Shown here: one piece after another, positions 55,303 through 64,000 of the stretch
Layout: the number at the start of each line of letters is the position of its first letter
How positions within the stretch are numbered: position 1 is the first letter of the stretch
Source: Bryum argenteum
Taxonomy: Eukaryota > Streptophyta > Bryopsida > Bryales > Bryaceae
Assembly: GCA_037043015.1 (NCBI GenBank)
Contig: CM073325.1
Span: forward strand, 6,613,001-6,677,000
Length of the DNA: 64,000 nt
Reading direction: 5' to 3'
Position numbers and translations under genes: made by a program
The notes under the pieces: generated by a model
What the model was told of the DNA's origin: nothing
Databases searched by the model: none
What the model saw: only the letters and a program-made list of their open reading frames with translations

Positions 55303-58300
55303 CTATGAACGACCTCTGCCTCTGCCTCCTCCTCGGCCTCCGCCTCCGCCTCTTCCACGGAAGCCTCCTCTACCTCCACGGCCGCCACGACCTCCACTAT
55401 CACTCTTGAGCCCCAATGCTCCGATTCCTCGTTTCTTAAAGTCCCGGCTGCCATCACTACTTCCTCCTCTGCCTCCTCCTCGTCCCCTTGAGGAGCCGCC
55501 AGAGCCGCCGCTGCGAGGAATGAATGATACTTGCCTGCAGTGTGCACACATGCTTCAGCAAAATGACGTCGAAAGATGCATCAAACTGGCTTTTAAAAGT
55601 TGTGGGTAGCTGATCTTGGATGAACATAAACAACACCAGTGCTTGTCTTCAATGTGTACAAGCTTCAGCAAAATGACTCGAAGAACAGAAAGATTTGGAA
55701 TGAAGATGTCAAAACTGCCTTTTGGAATGACAGAAAGAAGAGAGATGCTTGCCTGCTTCCTCCGTGGCCTCGTACAGCTCCTTCGTCCTCGAAAAATGAA
55801 TCTCTTCGTCCCTTTGGTTCGAACCCTCTTGCTGATGCCAGCCGCTCCTCCAGAGGTTTACTTCTCTCAGCTTTAAGAGATACCTTGTTCTTGAATGCTT
55901 GGGCGTGAGCTTCATCTTTTACCTCGTAAAGCCTTCACAAATTGCACAGGAAAAATCAGCACATTACTGCATCCTGGTCTCAACATAACACTAAGGTAGA
56001 AAATATTCGAAAGAATCAAGATGTTCATCTTTTCATTGGTGGTGTATTGAATGGGGTAGTTCGTGTCTACAAATTTGAATACATGATATAATCACGAAGT
56101 TCTTGATTGAATCTGGTGGAGAAATATGGTCCATCTGTGTCAATGAGCTCGGTCATGCTCAAACCACGAACACTTGATATTTTACAAACAAGGATTCCGA
56201 GCAAACATTACATACATTTAGAGCTTTAGTTGGAGGAATTGCTGTGGAAAGGAAGAAACCCACCTTGGAGCTGAACTCTTCTGCTTCTTTTCAGCCACAG
56301 CAGCCTTCTCACCAACGCGCTGACGTTTGTTCTTCGAAGATTTTCTTTCACCTTCGTCTGCAGAGGAGCTGCTAGCATCGGAGTCATCGTCTCCACTTTC
56401 AGAGTCTCTTTCGTTTTCATCGTCTGACACGGGGTCAAAATGCTCGGCGACCAAGTTTTTACTTGGTTTTTTCTGCTTGTTAGGATGTAGAGCACGATAC
56501 TCTGGAGCATCTTCATCCACTTCAAAAGCCTGCCAATCGAAGCTCAAGATGAGAAAACCAACTACACCAAGCTAAAAAAAGAGCACACATAGAAACGGTG
56601 TAAAGCTTTACCTCGTCTTTGAAGATAGCTCCAAACCGATCATCCTTGAGTAGTGCAGTGTTAACTTTCTTTCGTCGAGCATCCTTCTTGGTCCCAGCTT
56701 CTTCATCGTCCGAAGCAGCTTCAGTGGTAGCTTCACCGGCAAGGAGACGAGCAGCGAGCTCCTTGTTAACCTTAGGCAACTTCTTCTTCACAGAGATACG
56801 AGCCGCTCGCTCAGCATCCAGCTTCTCCCGGATAGTCTTCTGCCGATACTCCTCGTAAGCGAATGGGTTCGTCATGGCCTTAGCCTTCGCATACAGACGA
56901 TGGTCGATGAAGAAACCATGCATGTAAGCTCGCAGCAAGTTGGTGCCCAATAAGTTGGTCAGATTCAAGCGCTCTAAATCTTCTCGTGTCACGAACTTGT
57001 AGTCCTCGTAAATAGTCGTTTCGTTCCCTTCCTCCAGCTCTTCTGTGAGTCCCTCCAGTGACGAACACCAGCTCGGGGCAGGACCCAGCGATGGAACGAA
57101 AAACGACGAGATTCGAGGTGAGTCTAGAGCCATGAAGATTAGGCCGCTGTTCTTTACCACACAGACGTCGTTGATCTCACCTGTCGGTGCTTCTATTGTT
57201 GTCACAACGTCACCCTGCTCCCACCACAACAATGCCCTTCAAAAGCTTATCACCGAATTTTAATAGAAAACATACACTCATCCGCTTGTCCAAACGAAAC
57301 AGAGATAAATGAGCATGCAACTTACCGTTCGTGGGTTCCATATACGCACGATATGGCTGTCTGACGTAATTAAGTTCTTGGCAGCCGTGCTCACACTTTC
57401 ATGCCACTTGATATCCATGATTGGACTACCATACCTGACAGACGAAAAGTTTCAAGTAGAATAAAACACAGGAGCCTGGTAACATACTAAACACTATGCA
57501 TCAAGACTTTAAAGGTCTGAATAACGAACAGTTGCATAGAAACCAAGTGTGTTGTTGCCAAGGACCCCCCACATTCGAAGAAAATGGAGCTAGCTTGCAA
57601 AGAAGCATCCATCAATTACTATGGCAGAAAAGATAGAGACAAGGCAGGGAAGGGGATGAGAGGAATTACATGTGATCTTTCGTCAAAATTGGATTTGATG
57701 ATCGCAAGTCATACAGTAACACCTGTAAAAACAACATCAACTCACATTAAATGTAGATTCACTAAGACAATATCATGCTTAATAGCAATGAGGCACTCGC
57801 AGTCAGATCGAAATACATTCATACCTGGCCACCACTGGTACCGACTGCAATTTCCATACCCTCGCTCTCATCAAACCTTAAGGCCGTCACCTCCTGGTAT
57901 CAACAATGCAGACTCACATAAGTTATTCCTCATCGCCATATCCATAGTTCTAACTCTACCTGAAGTTGACTTGTTCAAAAAGGCCACAACGACGTGTTCA
58001 TGTAGTAGCTCTTATTCTTCTGCCTGTAGACTTCTAGATTGTCTAGGCAAAGCTTTCACTTCACCAACTACGGACCTTGACCTTGAGCAATGTGAACATT
58101 CCAGCCACCTCACCCCATGGGATATGAACTCATTTCTTACCTGGCCTTCATTGCCAGCACCTACGGCAAACAACCGCCCCGCGGAAGCCTTTTGTCTCAA
58201 GTCAAAACACTCTAAAAATCCATCCTCTCCTCCGCACCCAATCAAACCATGCACTGGGCTTTTATGCACAAGCACGACACTCGTTTCAGTTTTAGCGCTC

Positions 58301-59952
58301 ATAAGAGGAATCACGTCCAAAAAAGAAACGGATGATAGAATACACCAGATTTTTAAAAATGGATGGGAACACCCACCTTCGACCAAGCACATTGATCCCA
58401 GGTGACTTTGTAGTAAGAGGAGCAAGAAATCGACCCTGCACAATGTGAAAAGATTCAGCACTTAAATCACTTTGTCAGCAAAAATTCGTCACTATGAGAA
58501 TCAAATAACGAAACACAGACCAGCATGAAGTTCAAAAATTTGAAATTTTATTGCTTAAAAAAAATCATTTTACGCTTACGCTATTTGAGGTGGTATCTAA
58601 CTTAGACATACCTGCTCCAAGTTTAATCTGTATACTTCAGGGGACGAAGCACCGAGAAGCAGATCGCAGGACCATTTATCATAGCACAAATCTCTTCCCA
58701 TTCTGGTAGCCATTACAACGTTAGGCCTTCTGAAGTTTGCATTGACAGAAACAGGAACTAGCTAAATTAAGATCACTACCATTGCTTACCTCGGAATGCG
58801 TGTGCTAAAGTAACTACCAAATTTAGCATGCAACCATACTGAACGATCTGCACATAGAAACGCCAGTTTTGAATAGTCCTCTCCTAATACCTGCAACAAA
58901 CAAGCCACAAAGTTTCAGTGGACCATAAACCATAAACCCTGAGCCATACATTACAACTCTGATTGTTTTTGAGTAGCACAAACAGTACCTGAAAATCGAC
59001 TATCTCGGACGTCAAGTGCCGCTCAAACTTCAACGATAGTTCACTGACTTCGAAGACCCGAACCTGCGGTGGGTATATTCCTACATACAATGCCAGAGGA
59101 TGGTTCAGTTCGTTTATGTAAAATATCTCAGAGCAGGATTAGGGTACAGGGTTTAAGGTTTGGGAGCTATCAAGCAGCTCAATCCACCGCTGCTTCAACG
59201 AATCCACAACGATAAAAGCTTTTTTTCAAGTCAAAGACTAATAAACCCTACATCTGTTGATAAACGCCTCCATCACAGTTTTATGCCCATCGTCGCGAAA
59301 GTATCTTATCAATTTTGATCGCAATTCTGTGAATAATTGAGAAGCACTCCTGCTTCTGTTTTAAGAAAAATCTTCATGAACACGGAGAGAGAGCTCCAGT
59401 GCTATATAATTGTCAAACACGAGTGACAATCTTCACTCAAAGTAGCTTCGGCTAACCTTATTCATTCCTGTGAAGTCTACTCTTTGAACACAGACACCCG
59501 TATTGATTCGTGCGGATGCTCAAACTAAACTGGGCCGTCCAAAGGCACCAACTAGGGTTCAGGGTTTAAGGTTTAGGATTGACTAGACAGGGTTTTAGGA
59601 CTTGCTGGAAACTTCAAAACATGGCAGTAGAAATCGCACCAGAAGCAATGATGTATTGGCCGTCAGGGGTAGTCTTCATCCGGGTAGCGGCAGTATTAAA
59701 TTCCAAGTCTTGCACTAAATCAATTCGTCGTAGATAGTCTGCAGGAAAGCGATAGCAGCGATTTCAGAACCAAAAAGTCACGTTGCTTGCTCATAACAGT
59801 ATCACGTTTCGACAAGGCAGCTAACCTTGATCCTTGCGAAGTGCCTTTTTCTTGTTAGGCGGTAGCCAGGATGCAAACTGGCGGTGGCCGGAAACGGTGT
59901 ACACCTTGACACCGTTCATGGCCGTCAACTTCATGCCTGCCGGCCCAGCCAT
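55303..59952 (-). CDS. NOL10: Nucleolar protein 10 (Enp2) WD40 protein
   Basis: Fourteen exons in coding order: 59952-59826, 59738-59640, 59080-58989, 58890-58790, 58702-58612, 58435-58377, 58258-58141, 57893-57825, 57722-57670, 57434-57326, 57214-56612, 56529-56264, 55932-55753, 55534-55303. 2,199 nt encode 732 residues (human NOL10 has 688). The N-terminal WD40 region is clear (NGVKVYTVSG, DLVQDLEFNTAATRMK, SLKFERHLTSEIVDF, HGLIGCGGEDGFLECFD, QVLLYDLRSS). The family signature follows in exon 11: AYMHGFFIDHRLYAKAKAM, NPFAYEEYRQKTIREKL, KLPKVNKELAARLL. An acidic stretch and a C-terminal Arg/Gly (RGG) tail end the protein. Enp2/NOL10 acts in 40S ribosome assembly in the nucleolus. The exon 13 donor is GC (AG|GCAAGC). 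Confidence 0.95.
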
Positions 59953-60723
59953 GGCGGCGGCGAAAGAAAAACCTCTCGCTCAACAAACGCTGGATAGATG
60001 GCAGAGAATCCAGCACTAAACTCTAAACCCTAAACCCTAGCTTCTAACCTAAAACAAGCCTTCTTCTTGAATGATGCCAATTCCAAGACATGAGTATGAA
60101 GCAGAGAGCACTAAACCCTAAACCCTGATTCTTGAACCTACTGCCAATTCCAAGAGATGAGTATGAAGCAGAGCACTGAACCCTAAACCCTGTCTCTTGA
60201 ACCTACTGCAAATTCCAATTGCGATGACCACTTTGCTTTTCTTCAGAATCAGGCTTCATATTCCAGCTCGCCCAGGAACTGATACCGAGGCAGCTGCCGT
60301 TTCGTGACGAGACAATCGATACCCAATTTTGTACAGCGTGGAAAAGGAGCAACGAAAGGAAAAGCGAGGCACTGTGTGGAGGAAAGAAAAGAAAAAGTAT
60401 GGAATCCGCCAAACCAAGTCAAGGATAACGCGGTCATAGAACCTCCCTCGGGAGTAGGTTCTACCGATTGGCCACCCGTCGCCCCCACCGAGCAGCTCGA
60501 CTCCCCGGAAGCAGCTCCGATCGCCACAACTTCGTTGCTGTCCATCCTACACCTCATCACCGACCTGACTCATGCATCCGATAACACGCTCACAACTGAA
60601 TCGAACTATTGCCATAATTGCCTGTACTCTTCTTGCGACCCTCTCACCGCGTCAACCATTTGGCTCATAAGACAATACGCAGGGGCCTTTGTCTCGTAAT
60701 CGATCGTAAGGTAGCTTGGTGCG
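59953..60723. promoter_or_regulatory. NOL10 / membrane-protein intergenic region with telo boxes
   Basis: Divergent promoters of NOL10 (minus) and the gene at 60,724 (plus). Telo-box pairs CTAAACCCTAAACCCT occur at 60,023-60,040 and 60,111-60,126, with a variant at 60,178-60,191. Telo boxes mark promoters of plant ribosome-biogenesis and translation genes, which fits NOL10. The open frame at 60,304-60,699 shows no protein features and is treated as leader. Confidence 0.6.
60075..60218. repeat. 65-67 bp tandem duplication with telo boxes
   Basis: Units beginning TGCCAATTCCAAGA at 60,075 and 60,142, with a third partial start at 60,207. Each full unit ends in CTAAACCCT-type telo boxes and CTTGAACCTAC, so the duplication multiplied the telo boxes. 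Confidence 0.8.
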
Positions 60724-62370
60724 ATGTCGGGTGCTACGTTGGCGGCAGGGCCGCGACTGAAAGGGAAAGAAGGGAGATCTGGGGGAGTGCACGAAAATGT
60801 GAGCGACTTCGGGGGTTTGGGCGGCGTGATGGGCTCGTTCCGAGTGATCGAGCTTCAGTTGATGGGGTTCATCGTGGTGTTCTCCGCATCAGGCTTAGTG
60901 CCCTTGATCGACATCTTGTTTCCCATTGTGATCAGCGTCTACTCCGTGTTTTTGTCCAAGCTGGTATTTCCGCGGTACAAAAACGCGGAGCTTCAGGTGT
61001 TCACGGGTAACCGCGCCTTTCAGATTTATGTGGTGTCTGGTACCATCATGGGCTTGTTCTTGCCCCTGGCGTACGTGCTTGGCGGATTTGCCCGCAACGA
61101 CCAGGAATCTGTCCGCGCTGCTACCCCCCATCTGTTTCTGCTCTCGTGCCAGGTTCTCAGTGAGAACCTTGTCTCCGGCCTTGAGATCTTCTCCTTGCCC
61201 GTGCGAGCCTTGATGCCCATCCTTTACAACATGCGTCGTTTGTTCTCGCTTGCGGATTGGGCTGAGGAGATGTTCATGAACCGACACTTGCCCAAAAACC
61301 CTACCGTCAATGTAAGCCCTCTTCCCTAACTTGCATCTCCATGAGCAGCAGACGATTTAACCATCATAAACAGGGTTCTAGCTCACATTCACACCCTCAT
61401 ATTTACTCTCTGCCATGTCCGTTGATGTTTCATTCGCTCCAACATAGTTTGAATTTGGTAGAAGCAGTTTAGGATGATAGTAGAGAAGACCTTCTCGAAC
61501 AGCTGCTGAGATGCTAGACCACCTTCAGATGTGAAAATTGATCAAGAACACGGTTAATTGCTCTCGCATCTGAAGGTGTAGCTGACTCTCAATCCCTCCC
61601 AATCACTTTCTGCCATGTCGCAAGATGTTCCACTGTCCAATTACACTTACAAAGTTTAATTTTGTCAGAGACAGTCATAATTTCATAGAGTGTTGGTTGG
61701 GAACAGCACATTAACTACTTACAGAAGATGGCAAACTATATTCTTGATATGTAGTACCCTTCAACATGCCATGCAACACTATCGCTTCTCATTGCAGTAA
61801 GGTAATGACATGAAGCGGTCGGTGCACTTCATTCTCGAACATTTAGAACTCTCAAACATGACGAAGCTATCCATGAGCTTTGCAGTCATTCTGATACCAG
61901 TATAGGTCTATTTCTCATCTAGTTCGAAGCTTTAAAATCGGTGGGTGCACTTTCATTTGCAATATGTGGGTTTGCAAAGGTTCTAAACAGGAACCAAGTC
62001 TTCCATTTTGCGGAAGCTATGCATGAGCTTTGCAGTCATTTAATCTAGTTTTACGCGTCGAAGTCAGATGGTTCACTCTTTTAATCGAATGCTTTGTGAC
62101 ATGTGACAGGAAGAAGCGTGGATGTGGTTCGGCAAGACCTTAGCAGCAGTGAACACGGTCTACTATACAATCAACCTGTTCGTATTCTTGATCCCGATGT
62201 TTCTGCCGCGCGCTTTTGAGAAGTACTTCGCATCCCGTGATGCGTACTTGGAAGAGAAGGCGAGGGAGGAGGAGAGGAAGCAGAAGGAGGAGATCGAGAG
62301 GAAGTCTAAGCTTCCCGCTCCTTCTCGCCCTCCAGGTATGGAAGACTACGATCCCAAGAAGGGCCAGTAG
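60724..62370 (+). CDS. Conserved plant multi-pass membrane protein
   Basis: Two exons, 60724-61311 and 62110-62370, GT-AG in phase 0, giving 282 residues. After a Gly-rich N-terminus come hydrophobic segments at about residues 45-80 (VIELQLMGFIVVFSASGLVP, IVISVYSVFL), 100-122 (IYVVSGTIMGLFLPLAYVLG) and 132-165. One more follows after the intron (NTVYYTINLFVFLIPMFLPR). The tail is a highly charged helix (EEKAREEERKQKEEIERK) ending GMEDYDPKKGQ. It resembles an uncharacterised plant transmembrane family (I think DUF7733); function unknown. The intron of 798 bp contains a 12-bp inverted repeat (CACCTTCAGATG / CATCTGAAGGTG) near 61,520-61,582. Confidence 0.75.
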
Positions 62371-63889
62371 AGACGAGAAGAGACACAGTAGCTCTGTTGT
62401 GGTTTCATGTACAGCCTGTTTAACTGTACAGTTAATACTAATTTTCTTGTACGCCATCAAATCACAATTTTGTTTCTGGAGTACCATATGAGCATGAGCA
62501 TGTTTACTTATTGTTCTTCAAAGCATGAGTAGTGTTGGAACGACATTGTCGCAGCATAAATACCGACACTGGTTTTGGCATATTGATCTTTGCATCAATC
62601 TGTACAGAGAACAATTTTGGTTGTGTGGATATAGTTCTGACACTATTCTTTGCATTGATAAGAAATTAGCTATTTATCTAGTCTGCTTGTGTATCGTTGA
62701 GTGCATGTTTGCTGGTGACGCTCTCTTCTCAGATGCTTGCTTAGAATGGATTGTGTGGAACTCGTGATTATCCCCTACCATTGAGTGTTTTTCTGAGGTC
62801 ATTGTAGTTCTGCATAGAATGAAGAGCATGCGCAATCGAATCTTTACTGAAAAATTTGCAAGTTTGACATACAATTCATGTACCGGTAGTTTATTTGGGG
62901 CATGAGCATTCTATGAACGCACCAATGACTTGCACTCACAATACAGGGTGAGAATCTTACCACATAAAACGAGATTCTTACCATTTAGAACATATTATAA
63001 CATATCTGAAGGAATTGATCTAAGTTAATGTAATTTAATCTAAAATTTGAGTCACTAATTTAGCATATTGTACCTACCTACAGTGATCAATTATCATATT
63101 TGTGTTATTGTATACTGATCCATGATATTCATTATCCTGTTGTCAGTAGAATTTAATGTCTCGAAGAAAGATTCTGTGAATGCTATAATATGGATGCTGA
63201 ATTCCAAAGAATCAATCTTGTATTAGGTAAGTGTGAATTCACCAATATTGGTAACAAGAATTGATGAAAGGACAGAGCATCGATCAAGGTAAAGCATTCG
63301 CATAGTTGACGAGTTTGGAAATAAATTGATCATTCACAAGGGTTAGAACATTGGTTACTGTAGTCAGAATGTCGCCCTTCACCATGAGCTCTGCAGATTG
63401 TACTGTAGATAGATTCAAAATTATCACATCCCCCAAAGAGCCATGCACTTCTTCAACTATCTGTCACTGAATAGTGACTCACATGGGACACATCAGACTT
63501 CTCGTATGGGGATCTGGGGCCTTTTGTCACAAATAAGATGGCTTACATATATCTGCTGCTTGTGTGTCAATCTACAGTTCGCTGATCGCAGTACTTTAAA
63601 GTTGTTGAAAGATGGTAGCTAGGCGCTTCACGAGGACCTTTTCAGGATGGGCATGCAAAAGCATCTGTCAATACACTTGAAGTGGAACGACCCTGCCGAG
63701 GACAATACAGTATACCACTCACCCTTTCCAGCACTGAACTCAATCAAATAACAAGCAAGAGTGATGCTACAGAACCCAAATTTCATCAGCAAAGTGATTG
63801 TGAAGATGACAAACTTGATGCATGGGATGTCGATTGATATTTGATGCTATCAGGCCCCCAAGAGGCCGAAAAAGAGGCCGGAGTTCACC
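62371..63889. other. Intergenic DNA
   Basis: The first few hundred bases should be 3' UTR of the membrane-protein gene. Otherwise AT-rich, no supported gene. Confidence 0.5.
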
Positions 63890-64000
63890 ATGGGGTTGTT
63901 CGCTTTTGGCAAATCGTCCAACTCGGATACTCTATCTGTGCTTGCTGGTCGCACTTTTTTCCCAGTTGTGCCAGGAGTACCTGGTGAACCTGGCGTGCGC
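63890..64000 (+). CDS. Possible 5' end of a gene cut by the window edge
   Basis: The ATG at 63,890 in a good context (ACCATGG) opens a frame that is still open at the edge (MGLFAFGKSSNSDTLSVLAG, then a Pro/Gly/Val-rich stretch). The frame is also open upstream to about 63,853 (APKRPKKRPEFT), so this could be an internal exon. Too short to identify. Confidence 0.3.
   Translation, partial: MGLFAFGKSSNSDTLSVLAGRTFFPVVPGVPGEPGVR

Noticed and set aside
55266..55609. Pro/Leu-rich and Glu-rich ORFs opposite or overlapping the NOL10 tail
   Set aside because: They are other-frame readings of the Arg/Gly-rich NOL10 C-terminus, which itself fits the gene model.
57584..58405. 273-codon plus-strand ORF
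   Set aside because: Antisense across several NOL10 exons and introns whose minus-strand model matches the family throughout.
60018..60191. CCCTAAA repeats as interstitial telomere
   Set aside because: Only two or three units per site; they fit telo-box promoter motifs instead.
60304..60699. 131-codon ORF upstream of the membrane-protein gene
   Set aside because: No protein features, overlaps the expected divergent promoter and leader region, and has no splice link to the gene.

Overview
The window is nuclear DNA of a land plant outside the flowering plants (bryophyte, lycophyte or fern grade). The evidence is spliced GT-AG genes with plastid transit peptides, AAACCCTA telo-box motifs, a plant-type laccase, and an intact murD, a plastid peptidoglycan gene kept mainly in non-flowering lineages. 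I cannot name the species.

Left third (1-20,000): accessory DNA. Four arrays of a GC-rich GGCGGTCGCC-type motif surround two decayed transposon genes. One is a hAT transposase whose coding frame is split by a 257-bp miniature element; the other is an unrecognised gene with an in-frame stop. An intact five-exon laccase (10,483-12,821, minus) follows. Several miniature inverted-repeat elements are delimited by their termini and flanking duplications.

Middle (19,583-34,041): a MULE-like transposase gene on the minus strand is cut by a complete 10.9-kb Ty3/gypsy-type LTR retrotransposon (21,693-32,623, duplication CACCA). The element has 2.4-kb LTRs, a frameshifted gag, and an open pol joined to gag through one in-frame TGA.

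34,650-40,783: a twelve-exon gene encodes a protein of about 976 residues. It combines a ParB-like N-terminal domain with a C-terminal class-beta DNA methyltransferase fold whose catalytic motifs are altered. Its first intron holds three repeat tracts, including a 106-bp tandem unit that carries a near-perfect palindrome. This is the most unusual system in the window.

Right third (42,795-64,000): ordinary genes. These are an intronless VIT/VWA protein, murD (14 exons, minus), ISPF (4 exons, plus, divergent from murD across 401 bp), a small orphan ORF, NOL10 (14 exons, minus), a plant multi-pass membrane protein, and the start of a possible gene at the right edge. Exon structures were worked out by hand from reading frame, splice sites and family conservation. 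The five spliced genes with recognised families or domains (laccase, ParB-methyltransferase, murD, ISPF, NOL10) all close in frame from ATG to stop.
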